This document shows, one piece after another, positions 53,157 through 61,601 of a stretch of 64,000 nucleotides of DNA (the stretch's first letter is position 1; each line of letters begins with the position of its first letter). The position numbers and the translations under genes are program-made. The notes below the pieces were generated by a model, which made no database searches, was not told the DNA's origin, and worked only from the letters and a program-made list of their open reading frames with translations. Source of the DNA: Cellulomonas sp. C5510 (lineage in GTDB: Bacteria > Actinomycetota > Actinomycetes > Actinomycetales > Cellulomonadaceae); the NCBI RefSeq assembly GCF_019797765.1, contig NZ_CP081862.1, positions 3,224,001-3,288,000 on the forward strand. Direction: 5' to 3'.

Positions 53157-53927
53157 GTGCGACTTGCGACGTTCAACATCCTGCACGGGCGCGGCCTCAG
53201 CGACGGCAGGGTCGACCTCGACCGGTTCGCCGGCGCGGTGCGCGGTCTGGACGCCGACGTCCTGGCGCTCCAGGAGGTCGACCGCGACCAGCCACGCTCC
53301 CACCAGGCGGACCTCACGGCCGTCGCCGCCGAGGCGATGGGCGCCGGCGAGCACCGGTTCGTCGCGACCCTCCACGGCCACCCCGGCACGTGGACGGCGG
53401 CGACCGGCGAGGACCAGCCGGCCATCGCGGCCTACGGCATCGCGCTGCTCAGCCGGCACCCGGTGTCGTCGTGGCGGGTCCTGACGCTGCCGACGCTGCG
53501 CCGGCGTGTGCCGATGGTGCACCGAGGGACGCGCCGCCCGTCCCTCGTGCAGGACGAGCAGCGGGCGGCGCTCGCCGCGCGGGTGGAGACGCCCGCCGGC
53601 CCCGTGACGGTCGTGGCGACCCACCTCACGTTCATCACCGGGTGGAACGTCGTCCAGCTCCGGCACCTCGTGCGGGCCTGCCGCGGGCTGCCGCGTCCGC
53701 TCGCCGTCGTCGGGGACCTCAACCTCGAGGGCTCCGTGCCGCAGCGGGTCACGGGCTGGCGGTCGGTGGGACGCGTCGACACCTTCCCGGTCGAGGTCCC
53801 GGACCGGCAGATCGACCACGTGCTGCTCGACGGGCCGGTGGAGCCGTCGAGCGAGCCGGTCGCCGTCGACACCGGGATGTCGGACCACCGGGCGCTCGTC
53901 GTGGACCTGGCGCTCGGGCGCCGCTGA
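53157..53927 (+). CDS. Endonuclease/exonuclease/phosphatase-family protein
   Basis: 256 residues from GTG. EEP-fold metal-dependent phosphodiesterase. Motifs: ATFNILHGRG, ALQEVDRDQPRS, THLTF, GDLNLEG and the catalytic His in MSDHRALVVDLAL. Substrate may be nucleic acid or a phospho-lipid/sugar; no signal peptide, so cytoplasmic. Divergent from the nucleotidyltransferase gene with a 57 bp gap. Confidence 0.5.
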   Translation: MRLATFNILHGRGLSDGRVDLDRFAGAVRGLDADVLALQEVDRDQPRSHQADLTAVAAEAMGAGEHRFVATLHGHPGTWTAATGEDQPAIAAYGIALLSRHPVSSWRVLTLPTLRRRVPMVHRGTRRPSLVQDEQRAALAARVETPAGPVTVVATHLTFITGWNVVQLRHLVRACRGLPRPLAVVGDLNLEGSVPQRVTGWRSVGRVDTFPVEVPDRQIDHVLLDGPVEPSSEPVAVDTGMSDHRALVVDLALGRR

Positions 53928-53984
53928 CGCCGGACCCCCGCGCGGTGGGGCGGGGAGCCGTGGGCGGAGGGGCGGTCGGTGACC

Positions 53985-54431
53985 TCAGTCGGCCTCGGGG
54001 TCGACGACGAACCACACCGTCTTGCCCTCGCCGTCGTGCAGGTCGACGCCCCACGTCCGCGACAGCGCCTCCACCAGCGCCATGCCGCGTCCGGAGACGG
54101 CGGTCGGCGCGGGGTGCTGCACCTGCGGCCGGGCGGGGCTCTCGTCGCTCACGGACACGCGCACGCCGCGGTGGTCGATCCGGACCGCGACGCGCACCCG
54201 GCCGTGCTCCGGGCCGTGCACGACGGCGTTCGCGACCACCTCGCCCGTCAGCAGCTCGATCACCTGGTTCGCGGAGCCCTGCACGCCCGACGCGGCGACC
54301 CGGTGCATGATCCAGTGCCGCGCCGCGCGGGGGGCGGAACGCCGTGCCTCGAGGACGAGCTCGTCGTGCTCCGCGCGTGCGTCCGCACGCCGCGCGCCCG
54401 GCGCCGAACGGAGGTCCCTGACGTCACCCAC
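53985..54431 (-). CDS. RsbW-like ATP-binding regulatory protein
   Basis: 148 residues from a GTG at 54431. A HATPase_c_2 domain with N-box GEVVANAVVHG and G1 box SGRGMALVEALS, without a kinase dimerisation domain. Related actinobacterial proteins act as anti-sigma factors or switch-protein kinases. No anti-sigma antagonist is adjacent, so the partner is unknown. The N-terminus is Arg-rich. Confidence 0.5.
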   Translation of the reverse strand: MGDVRDLRSAPGARRADARAEHDELVLEARRSAPRAARHWIMHRVAASGVQGSANQVIELLTGEVVANAVVHGPEHGRVRVAVRIDHRGVRVSVSDESPARPQVQHPAPTAVSGRGMALVEALSRTWGVDLHDGEGKTVWFVVDPEAD

Positions 54432-54583
54432 CCGCCTACTGTGCCCGACGCGAGGCCGCTCCGCTGCGCGAACGCCACACCGTGGACGCACCGGGTGTCC
54501 TGGCCCGGCGCCGCCGGGGGGTTCCTCGGGCAGGGCGGCGGACGTACGGTCTCAGGGCGCGGAGGCGGCCGGGAGGAGCGCGG

Positions 54584-56035
54584 ATGGCAGGGGGCGGGAG
54601 CACCTCCGGGATGACGCTGGGCACGTCCGCCGGGCGCGGGACGCTGCTCGCCACGGTGCTCGGCTCCGCGCTGGTGTTCCTCGACGGGACGATCGTCGGG
54701 ATCGCGCTGCCCACCATCGCGGACGACCTCGGCGCCACCACCGCGGGCCTGCAGTGGACCGTCAACGGCTACGCGCTGACGCTCGCCGCGCTGCTGCTGC
54801 TCGGCGGGTCGCTCGGCGACCGGTTCGGCCGCCGCCGGCTGTTCCTCGTCGGCACGGTGGCGTTCGCCTCCGCGTCGGTGCTCTGCGCGCTCGCGCCCAC
54901 CGTGGGGCTGCTCGTCGCCGCGCGGGCGCTGCAGGGCGTCGGTGGCGCCCTGCTCACCCCCGGGTCGCTGGCGATCCTGCAGGGCTCGTTCGCGGAGCAG
55001 GACCGCGCCCGCGCGATCGGGGCGTGGTCCGGCCTGTCCGGCGCGGCCGGCGCGATCGCCCCGTTCCTCGGCGGCTGGATCGTCGAGCAGGCGGGCTGGC
55101 GCTGGGTGTTCGGCATCAACATCCCGCTCGCCGCGCTGGTCGTGGTCGTCGCGCTGCGCTGGGTGCCGGAGTCGTCGGACCCCGAGGCACCGCGCCGCCT
55201 CGACTGGCTCGGGACCGTCCTCGCCGGGACGAGCCTCGGCGCGCTGACGTGGTCGTTGACCGCCTGGTCCGAGCGCGGCCGGGCCGACGCCACGGTGGCC
55301 GCCGCCGGCGTCGCGGGGGTCCTCGCGCTCGGCGCCTTCGTGGCGGCCGAGGCCCGCTCCGACCACGCCGCGCTCCCGCTGCGGCTGTTCCGCTGGCGGC
55401 CGTTCGCCGCCGTGAACCTCGCCACGCTGCTCGTGTACGCCGCGCTGACGGGGATCTTCTTCTTCCTGCCGGTGACGCTGCAGGTGGTCGTCGGCTGGTC
55501 GCCGCTCGCGGCGGGCGTCGCGGCGCTGCCGTCCACGCTGCTGATGCTGCTGCTGTCCGCACGCGGCGGCGCCCTGGGCGCCCGGATCGGCCCGCGCATC
55601 CCCATGACCACCGGACCGCTGCTCGCCGGAGCCGGTGCCCTGCTGCTCGCCGGGATCGGGCCGGGGACCGGGTACGTCACAGGCGTGCTGCCCGGGGTCG
55701 TGGTGGTCGGGGCCGGGCTGGTGCTGACGGTCGCCCCGCTGACGGCCACCGCCCTCGGAGCGGCGCCCGACCACCTCGCCGGGGTCGCGTCCGCCACGAA
55801 CAACGCCGTGGCACGGGTCGCGGGCCTGCTCGCGGTGGCCGTGCTGCCGCTCGTCGCCGGGGTCGGGGCGGGGCTGTCCGACCCGGCGGTGCTGGCCGGA
55901 GCCCATCCCGTCGCCATGCGGGCGTGCGCGGTGCTGATGGCCGCCGGCGCCGTGGTCGCGGTCGTCGGCGTCCCCGGCTCGGCGGCGGCCGTCCGCCCGC
56001 CCGACCCGCGTCGGGGTCGCCGCGCGCCGGCCTGA
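54584..56035 (+). CDS. MFS drug exporter, DHA2 (14-helix) type
   Basis: 483 residues from ATG after AGGAG. About fourteen hydrophobic helices. Motif A appears as GSLGDRFGRRRLFL, motif B-like ARALQGVGGALLTPGSLAIL, and motif C region SGAAGAIAPFLGGWIVE. EmrB/QacA-type proton antiporters export drugs or metabolites. The start is fixed by the ribosome binding site; an inner ATG at 54611 is possible. Divergent from the RsbW-like gene. Confidence 0.5.
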   Translation: MAGGGSTSGMTLGTSAGRGTLLATVLGSALVFLDGTIVGIALPTIADDLGATTAGLQWTVNGYALTLAALLLLGGSLGDRFGRRRLFLVGTVAFASASVLCALAPTVGLLVAARALQGVGGALLTPGSLAILQGSFAEQDRARAIGAWSGLSGAAGAIAPFLGGWIVEQAGWRWVFGINIPLAALVVVVALRWVPESSDPEAPRRLDWLGTVLAGTSLGALTWSLTAWSERGRADATVAAAGVAGVLALGAFVAAEARSDHAALPLRLFRWRPFAAVNLATLLVYAALTGIFFFLPVTLQVVVGWSPLAAGVAALPSTLLMLLLSARGGALGARIGPRIPMTTGPLLAGAGALLLAGIGPGTGYVTGVLPGVVVVGAGLVLTVAPLTATALGAAPDHLAGVASATNNAVARVAGLLAVAVLPLVAGVGAGLSDPAVLAGAHPVAMRACAVLMAAGAVVAVVGVPGSAAAVRPPDPRRGRRAPA

Positions 56036-56077
56036 CCGGTGCGGTCGGCTGTCGGTGGCGTCCGGCACGATGTGGTC

Positions 56078-56323
56078 ATGCCCGACTACGTCGCCCACCT
56101 GACCGTCCCCGACGTGCCGGACGACGAGACCCGCGCCGGCATGGCCGACGCCCTCGGTGCGCTGCGCGACGACGCGCCGCCGGCGTTCACCGGCGGCCGC
56201 GTCACGTTCGACCTGCGGGGCGAGGCGCCCGACCTCGAGACCGCCGTCCGGGTGGCGCGCACGCACGCCGCCGAGATCCTGGACGACCTCGCCTGGGAGG
56301 TCGACGTCGAGGAGCTCGGCTGA
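56078..56323 (+). CDS. Small conserved hypothetical protein
   Basis: 81 residues, MPDYVAHLTVPDVPDD to VDVEELG. Predicted alpha/beta, acidic, no membrane segment. I do not recognise the family. CACGAT at 56066-56071 ends exactly 6 bp before the ATG and no Shine-Dalgarno is seen, so it may be leaderless. Lies 42 bp after the MFS gene. Confidence 0.5.
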   Translation: MPDYVAHLTVPDVPDDETRAGMADALGALRDDAPPAFTGGRVTFDLRGEAPDLETAVRVARTHAAEILDDLAWEVDVEELG

Positions 56324-56347
56324 GCTCCTCGACGTCGGGCCGGCCGG

Positions 56348-56740
56348 TCAGCGGGGGCCGGCGGCCGGGTCCTGCGGGCCCTGGCCCTGCGCGGGCGGGT
56401 ACGGCTGCCCGGCGTCCGGCTGCGCCGCGGAGGACGGCGCCTGGTACGGCGGGTACGGCGGCTGCTGCGCGGGTCGCGCGCCGGGGAACGACGCGTCGTA
56501 CGCCGACGGGCCGTGCGTCCGGGCCACCCAGTCCTCACCCGGCATGAAGATCCACAGCAGCGGGTAGATCAGCAGCGGGCTGCCGGGCAGCACGATCAGC
56601 ACGATCACGAACAGCCACCGCATGGGCCACGCGTCCATGCCGAACCGCCGCGCGAGCCCGCTGCACACGCCGCCGAGCACGCGGCCGTCGAGCGGGCGCA
56701 CCAGGCCGTTGCGCCACATCGCCTCGTAGATGCCGGTCAT
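56348..56740 (-). CDS. PspC-domain membrane protein
   Basis: 130 residues. The PspC domain (VRPLDGRVLGGVCSGLARRF, then transmembrane WLFVIVLIVLPGSPLLIYPL) occupies residues 12-70. A Pro/Ala/Gln-rich tail follows (PPYPPYQAP, QPYPPAQ). PspC proteins sense envelope stress. The ATG at 56740 follows AGGAGTGAG; a GTG six bases upstream is an alternative. Convergent with the small hypothetical gene. Confidence 0.5.
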   Translation of the reverse strand: MTGIYEAMWRNGLVRPLDGRVLGGVCSGLARRFGMDAWPMRWLFVIVLIVLPGSPLLIYPLLWIFMPGEDWVARTHGPSAYDASFPGARPAQQPPYPPYQAPSSAAQPDAGQPYPPAQGQGPQDPAAGPR

Positions 56741-56858
56741 CGTCACTCACTCCTGTCGTCTCGGGTGTCGCCGTCGCGACACCTCCTACGGTGCCGGGCG
56801 GGAGCGGGCGGCACATCCGGGACGGACCCTGGCCCGACCCTGAACTGCACCCTGACGA

Positions 56859-57572
56859 TCAGCGCAGGTGCACCCGGACGCCGTCCTCCTCGACGGTGAA
56901 CCGCACCGCCGCGAGGTCGGCCACCACGAGGTCGGCACCCGCGGGACCCTCGGGCTCCGTGGTGCGCAGGCCGAGCGTGGCGGCCCCCGCGGCGCGGCCG
57001 GACCGCACGCCGGACGCGGCGTCCTCGACGACGAGGCACCGCCGGGGGTCCGCGCCCAGCAGCGCGGCGCCCGCCAGGTACGGCTCCGGGTCGGGCTTGC
57101 CGCGCGCGACGTCGTCGGCCGTGACGACCGCGGAGGGCACGGCGAGGCCGACGGCGCCGACCCGTGCGGCCGCGAGCCGACGCCCGCACGACGTCACGAG
57201 CGCGGTCCTGCCCGCGGCCCCGAGCAGCCCCAGGACGTCGGCGGCCCCCGGCAGCTCCTCGATGCCCTCGGTGTCCGCGACCTCCAGCTCCACCACGCGG
57301 TCGAGCGCGGCGGCCCGGACCTCCGCCGGGGCGTCCGGCAGCAGCAGGTCGACGATGTCGCGCGCCGGCACCCCGTGGAACCCGAACGGGCTGAGGTCGT
57401 CGGTCGGCATCCCGAACTCCTGCGCGAGGCGCAGCCAGCAGCGCTCCACGGACCGCGTGGAGGAGATCAGCGTCCCGTCCATGTCGAGCAGCACGGCGTC
57501 GAAGACCTCGGCGAGGACGTCCCGCCGGCCGTCGGAGGCGGGCGGGCTGGCGGGTCCGGTCGGCGTCGTCAT
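56859..57572 (-). CDS. HAD-superfamily phosphatase, beta-phosphoglucomutase/phosphatase type
   Basis: 237 residues. HAD motif I is DAVLLDMDGTL (D30, D32), motif II TSCG, motif III Lys in GKPDPEPY, motif IV VVEDAASGV. A helical cap domain follows motif I, as in sugar-phosphate phosphatases. Motif I and the alpha-helical cap favour a small phosphometabolite substrate. Divergent from the alpha/beta hydrolase; a shared 187 bp region holds the palindrome at 57629. Confidence 0.5.
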   Translation of the reverse strand: MTTPTGPASPPASDGRRDVLAEVFDAVLLDMDGTLISSTRSVERCWLRLAQEFGMPTDDLSPFGFHGVPARDIVDLLLPDAPAEVRAAALDRVVELEVADTEGIEELPGAADVLGLLGAAGRTALVTSCGRRLAAARVGAVGLAVPSAVVTADDVARGKPDPEPYLAGAALLGADPRRCLVVEDAASGVRSGRAAGAATLGLRTTEPEGPAGADLVVADLAAVRFTVEEDGVRVHLR

Positions 57573-57628
57573 GCCCCCGAGCCTGACACGTCCGGGCACC
57601 TCGGCACCGTCGGCCGGCCGGGGAGCAG

Positions 57629-57640
57629 TCACCCGGGTGA
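57629..57640. promoter_or_regulatory. TCACCCGGGTGA palindrome between divergent genes
   Basis: A perfect 12 bp palindrome 57 bp upstream of the HAD gene and 119 bp upstream of the hydrolase gene. The same 12-mer is inside the 14 bp palindrome at 6776-6789. Candidate operator; regulator unknown. Confidence 0.5.
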
Positions 57641-57758
57641 AGGCGGGACCGTCCCAGGCGGCGCCCAGGTTCGGCAGCTACCGTGGGTGAGCCCCGCGGC
57701 GCCGTGCCGCGGCTCTCCCCCGCCGGCCTCGCCGCGCGCACCCGCTCGGAAAGGGCGC

Positions 57759-58436
57759 ATGTCCAGCTCACCGCACCCGATCGTCCTCGTGCACGGTACC
57801 CGGACGTCCTCCGCCATCTGGGAGGACCAGGTCCGGGCGCTGACGCACGGCGGCCACGCCACCGTCGCCATCGACCTGCCGGGGCACGGCAGCCGGTCCT
57901 CCGAGCGGTTCACGTTCGAGGGCGGGCTCGCGGCGATCGACGAGGCGGTGCGCTCCTGCGACTCCCCGCCGCTGCTCGTGGGCCTGTCGCTCGGCGGGTA
58001 CATGGCGCTGGCGTACGCCGGGGAGCACGAGGACCGCCTCGCCGGTGTCGTCCTCGCGGGCTGCTCCACCGACCTCAAGGGCAAGCCGCTGCGGGCCTAC
58101 CGCCGCGCCTCCCGCCGGCTGGTCCCCGCGCTGGGCCTCGGCGGCGGCACCTGGCACGTCGTCACGGACATGCTCGCCGCCCTGCAGGGCTACTCCCCGC
58201 TGCGGGACCTGCGCCGCCTGGTGCTGCCCGTCTGGCTCGTCAACGGTGCGCGCGACCCGCTGCGGTTCGGTGCGCGCCGCTACCTCGGCGCGCACCCGGG
58301 CGCACGGCAGTGGGTGGTGCCGGGCGCGGGCCACGACGTCAACAGCCACGCTCCCGTCGCCTTCAACCGGATCCTGCTGCACGTGCTGCGGGACCTCGCG
58401 CAGCGCATGCCGCTGCCGGCGCCCCGCCTGGGCTGA
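57759..58436 (+). CDS. Alpha/beta-fold hydrolase
   Basis: 225 residues from ATG after GGAAAGGGC. Nucleophile elbow GLSLGG (S77), oxyanion region VLVHGTRTSSAIW, acid in NGARDPL and catalytic His in GAGHDVN. Probably an esterase or peptidase-like hydrolase of small molecules; substrate unknown. A -10-like TACCGT at 57679-57684 could serve it. The acyl-CoA ligase follows on the same strand. Confidence 0.5.
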   Translation: MSSSPHPIVLVHGTRTSSAIWEDQVRALTHGGHATVAIDLPGHGSRSSERFTFEGGLAAIDEAVRSCDSPPLLVGLSLGGYMALAYAGEHEDRLAGVVLAGCSTDLKGKPLRAYRRASRRLVPALGLGGGTWHVVTDMLAALQGYSPLRDLRRLVLPVWLVNGARDPLRFGARRYLGAHPGARQWVVPGAGHDVNSHAPVAFNRILLHVLRDLAQRMPLPAPRLG

Positions 58437-58503
58437 CAGGCGCGCGCCGCGGGCGTCGCGCGTTCCGCCCCCGGGCACCCCGCCGGGCGGCCACAATGGC
58501 GGC

Positions 58504-60192
58504 ATGACCTCGACCGACGACCGTCCCTGGGTCGCGCACTACCAGCCCGGCGTGCCCGCCGACATCGAGCTGCCGACGGAGTCCCTCGTCGCGATGCTCG
58601 AGCGCTCCGTCGCCGAGGGCCGCGACCACCCCGCGCTGGAGTTCTTCGGGCGCCGCACCACCTACGCCGAGCTCGGCGAGCAGGTCGAGCGCGCCGCGGA
58701 GGGCCTGCGCCGGCTCGGGGTCCGCGCCCGGGACCGGGTCGCGCTGCTGCTCCCCAACTGCCCGCAGCACGTCGTCGCGTTCTACGCCGTGCTGCGGCTC
58801 GGTGCCGTCGTCGTCGAGCACAACCCGCTCTACACGTCGCGGGAGCTGCGCCACCAGTTCGAGGACCACCAGGCCCGGGTCGTCATCGCGTGGGACAAGG
58901 CCGTCGAGCAGCTGCGCGCGTTCCCGCCGGACGTCGAGCTGGACCACATCGTGTCGGTCAACCTGCTGCGGGCGTTCCCGGCGGTGAAGCGGGCGGCGCT
59001 GTCCCTGCCCGTCCCGAGCCTGCGCGCCACCCGGCGCTCCCTGACGGCACCCGCCCCGGGCACGATCCCCTGGGAGGACCTGCTGGGTCACGGGCGGCTC
59101 GCCGCGGACCACCCGCGCCCGGATGTCGCGGACCTCGCCGCCATCCAGTACACGTCCGGCACCACCGGCCGCCCCAAGGGGGCGATGCTCACCCACCTCA
59201 ACCTGTACGCCAACGCGCTGCAGGGCGAGGCGTGGATGCACGGCGCCGAGTACCGCAAGGAGGTGTTCTACGCGATCCTGCCGATGTTCCACGCGTTCGG
59301 CATGACGCTGTACCTCACCTACGGCATCCGCAAGCAGGCGCTGATCGTGCTGTTCCCGAAGTTCGACACCGGCCTGGTGCTGGACGCGATGAAGACGTCA
59401 CCGGCGACCGTGTACTGCGCCGTCCCGCCGATCTACGAGCGCACCGCCATGGCCGCCAAGGAGCGCGGCGTCTCGCTCGCGTCGTGCCGGTTCTGCATCT
59501 CCGGGGCCATGAACCTGCCCGACGCCACCGTGGAGCTCTGGGAGTCGATGTCCGGCGGCCTGCTCGTCGAGGGCTACGGCATGACGGAGTCCTCCCCCGT
59601 CGCACTCGGCAACCCGTTCCACCCGTCGCGCCGTGCGGGCACCATCGGCATCCCGTTCCCGTCGACGCGGATGCGGGTCGTCGACCCCGAGCACCCCGAC
59701 GTCGACGTGCCGCAGGGCGAGCCCGGCGAGCTGCTGCTGCACGGGCCGCAGGTGTTCGCGGGCTACTGGAACAACCCCGACGAGACCGCGGCGACGCTCC
59801 TGCCGGGTGGCTGGCTGCGGACCGGCGACATCGTCACGGTCGACGCGGACGGCTTCACCACGATCGTCGACCGGGCCAAGGAGCTCATCATCACGGGGGG
59901 CTTCAACGTCTCCCCGTCCGAGGTCGAGGCGGTGCTGCGCGGCCACCCGACGGTCGCGGACGCAGCGGTGATCGGCAAGCCCCTGGAGCGCGGCGGGGAG
60001 ATGGTCGTGGCGGCCGTGGAGCTCGAGCCGGGCGCGACGCTCGACGAGGCGGCCCTGCGGGCGTACTGCCGGGAGCAGCTCGCGGCGTACAAGGTCCCGG
60101 CGCGGGTCGTGGCGATCGAGGACACCCCGCGCTCGATGCTCGGCAAGGTGCTGCGCAAGCAGGTGCGCGAGCTCGTGCTGCCGCGCCTGTAG
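58504..60192 (+). CDS. Long-chain fatty-acid-CoA ligase (AMP-binding)
   Basis: 562 residues. Activates a carboxylic acid as acyl-AMP and then acyl-CoA. ANL motifs: A3 YTSGTTGRPKGAML, A5 GYGMTESSPV, A7 GWLRTGD, A8 region and the C-terminal catalytic Lys in MLGKVLRKQ. Length and motifs fit FadD-type enzymes; the chain length is not told by sequence. CACAAT at 58492-58497 ends 6 bp before the ATG with no Shine-Dalgarno, so it is a candidate leaderless gene. Confidence 0.5.
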   Translation: MTSTDDRPWVAHYQPGVPADIELPTESLVAMLERSVAEGRDHPALEFFGRRTTYAELGEQVERAAEGLRRLGVRARDRVALLLPNCPQHVVAFYAVLRLGAVVVEHNPLYTSRELRHQFEDHQARVVIAWDKAVEQLRAFPPDVELDHIVSVNLLRAFPAVKRAALSLPVPSLRATRRSLTAPAPGTIPWEDLLGHGRLAADHPRPDVADLAAIQYTSGTTGRPKGAMLTHLNLYANALQGEAWMHGAEYRKEVFYAILPMFHAFGMTLYLTYGIRKQALIVLFPKFDTGLVLDAMKTSPATVYCAVPPIYERTAMAAKERGVSLASCRFCISGAMNLPDATVELWESMSGGLLVEGYGMTESSPVALGNPFHPSRRAGTIGIPFPSTRMRVVDPEHPDVDVPQGEPGELLLHGPQVFAGYWNNPDETAATLLPGGWLRTGDIVTVDADGFTTIVDRAKELIITGGFNVSPSEVEAVLRGHPTVADAAVIGKPLERGGEMVVAAVELEPGATLDEAALRAYCREQLAAYKVPARVVAIEDTPRSMLGKVLRKQVRELVLPRL

Positions 60193-60315
60193 CGCGGGCC
60201 GCCGGTCCCGGGGCGCACGCCCGCGACGCGGTGACCGGGGGGTGGACCGCGGCCCGGGCGGTGCGGGGCGCTGTGCCACGATGGCCGCGACCCACCTGCC
60301 CAGCCGGGAGACCCG

Positions 60316-61524
60316 ATGATCCGCAGCACCGACCGCATCCTGACCAGCCACGCCGGGAGCCTGCCCCGCACGCCCGAGCTGATCGCGGCGAACGCGGCGC
60401 GTGAGGCCGGCGAGGACCCGGCCGGCTACGAGGAGCTGCTCTCCGCGGCGGTGACCGACCTCGTGCGGCGCCAGGTCGCGCTCGGCATCGACGTGCCGGG
60501 CGACGGCGAGTTCGGCAAGTCGATGAGCAGCCCGATCGACTACGGCGCCTGGTGGTCGTACTCGTTCCAGCGCCTGGGCGGGCTGGAGCTGCGCAGCGGC
60601 GCGGAGTGGCTGTTCGCCGACGTGCAGTCCGGCCCGGGCGACGTCCGGGTCACCGGGTTCGCCCGCCGCCGCGACCGCGCCCGGTTCGAGGAGGCCTACG
60701 CCGACCCGACCAGCGGCGTGTTCCACGGCGGCTCGCCGAAGCCGTTCCCGACGGCCGTCGCCCCCCTGTCGTACACCGGCCGGGCCGCGGTGGCGCAGGA
60801 CGTCGCGAACCTGCGCACCGCGCTCGACGCCACCGGCGCCCAGGAGGGCTTCGTGACCTCGATCGCGCCGGGGTCGGCCGCCCGCATGGCCAACAGCTAC
60901 TACGCCACCGACGAGGAGTACGTCTGGGCGCTCGCCGACGCGCTGCGCGAGGAGTACGTCGCCATCATCGACGCCGGGCTGGTGCTGCAGATCGACGACC
61001 CGTCCATGGCGGAGAACTGGGACCAGATCACCCCCGAGCCGACGGTCGAGGACTACGTGCGCTTCACCGAGCGCAACGTCGAGGCCCTCAACCACGCCCT
61101 GCGCGGCCTGCCGCAGGACCGCATCCGCTACCACCTGTGCTGGGGCTCCTGGCACGGGCCGCACACCACGGACCTGCCGATGGCCGACATCGTGTCCACG
61201 ATGCTGAAGGTCGACGCGGGCGCGTACTCGTTCGAGGCGGGCAACGTCCGGCACGAGCACGAGTGGCGCGTGTGGGAGGACGTCGCGCTGCCCGAGGGCA
61301 AGCTCATCCTGCCGGGCGTCGTCTCGCACGCGACCAACGTCGTCGAGCACCCCGAGCTGGTCGCCGACCGCATCGAGCGGTTCGCGCGGCTCGTCGGGCG
61401 GGAGAACGTCGTCGCGGCCACCGACTGCGGCCTCGGCGGGCGCATCCACCACCAGATCGCCTGGGCGAAGCTCGAGGCCCTGGTCGAGGGGGCCCGCCTG
61501 GCGTCCGCCCGCCTCTGGGCCTGA
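60316..61524 (+). CDS. MetE C-terminal-like (cobalamin-independent methionine synthase family) protein
   Basis: 402 residues, about half of MetE. Zinc ligand pattern H~274 and C~276 (YHLCWGSWHG), E~307 (FEAGN) and C~371 (TDCGLGGR) matches the MetE barrel. The N-terminal starts SHAGSLPRT, as in stand-alone MetE-like and epoxyalkane:CoM transferase-like proteins. It may transfer a methyl or alkyl group to a thiol; it is not a complete MetE. GGGAG lies before the ATG; CACGAT at 60277-60282 may be its -10. Confidence 0.5.
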   Translation: MIRSTDRILTSHAGSLPRTPELIAANAAREAGEDPAGYEELLSAAVTDLVRRQVALGIDVPGDGEFGKSMSSPIDYGAWWSYSFQRLGGLELRSGAEWLFADVQSGPGDVRVTGFARRRDRARFEEAYADPTSGVFHGGSPKPFPTAVAPLSYTGRAAVAQDVANLRTALDATGAQEGFVTSIAPGSAARMANSYYATDEEYVWALADALREEYVAIIDAGLVLQIDDPSMAENWDQITPEPTVEDYVRFTERNVEALNHALRGLPQDRIRYHLCWGSWHGPHTTDLPMADIVSTMLKVDAGAYSFEAGNVRHEHEWRVWEDVALPEGKLILPGVVSHATNVVEHPELVADRIERFARLVGRENVVAATDCGLGGRIHHQIAWAKLEALVEGARLASARLWA

Positions 61525-61532
61525 CACCACCC

Positions 61533-61584
61533 GGCACGCGAACGGCCCGGCACCCTCCGCGGGGTGCCGGGCCGTTCGCGTGCC
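61533..61584. terminator. Bidirectional terminator between convergent genes
   Basis: A perfect 22 bp inverted repeat (61533-61554 with 61563-61584) around an 8 nt loop, the strongest hairpin in the window. It lies between the MetE-like gene and ppc and can serve both. Confidence 0.5.
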
Positions 61585-61601
61585 GCTGGGCGGTGCGCCG
61601 G

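Noticed and set aside
60193..60315. SAM or cobalamin riboswitch upstream of the MetE-like gene
   Set aside because: The 123 bp gap is too short for a cobalamin switch and shows none of the conserved SAM-riboswitch elements I could recognise.
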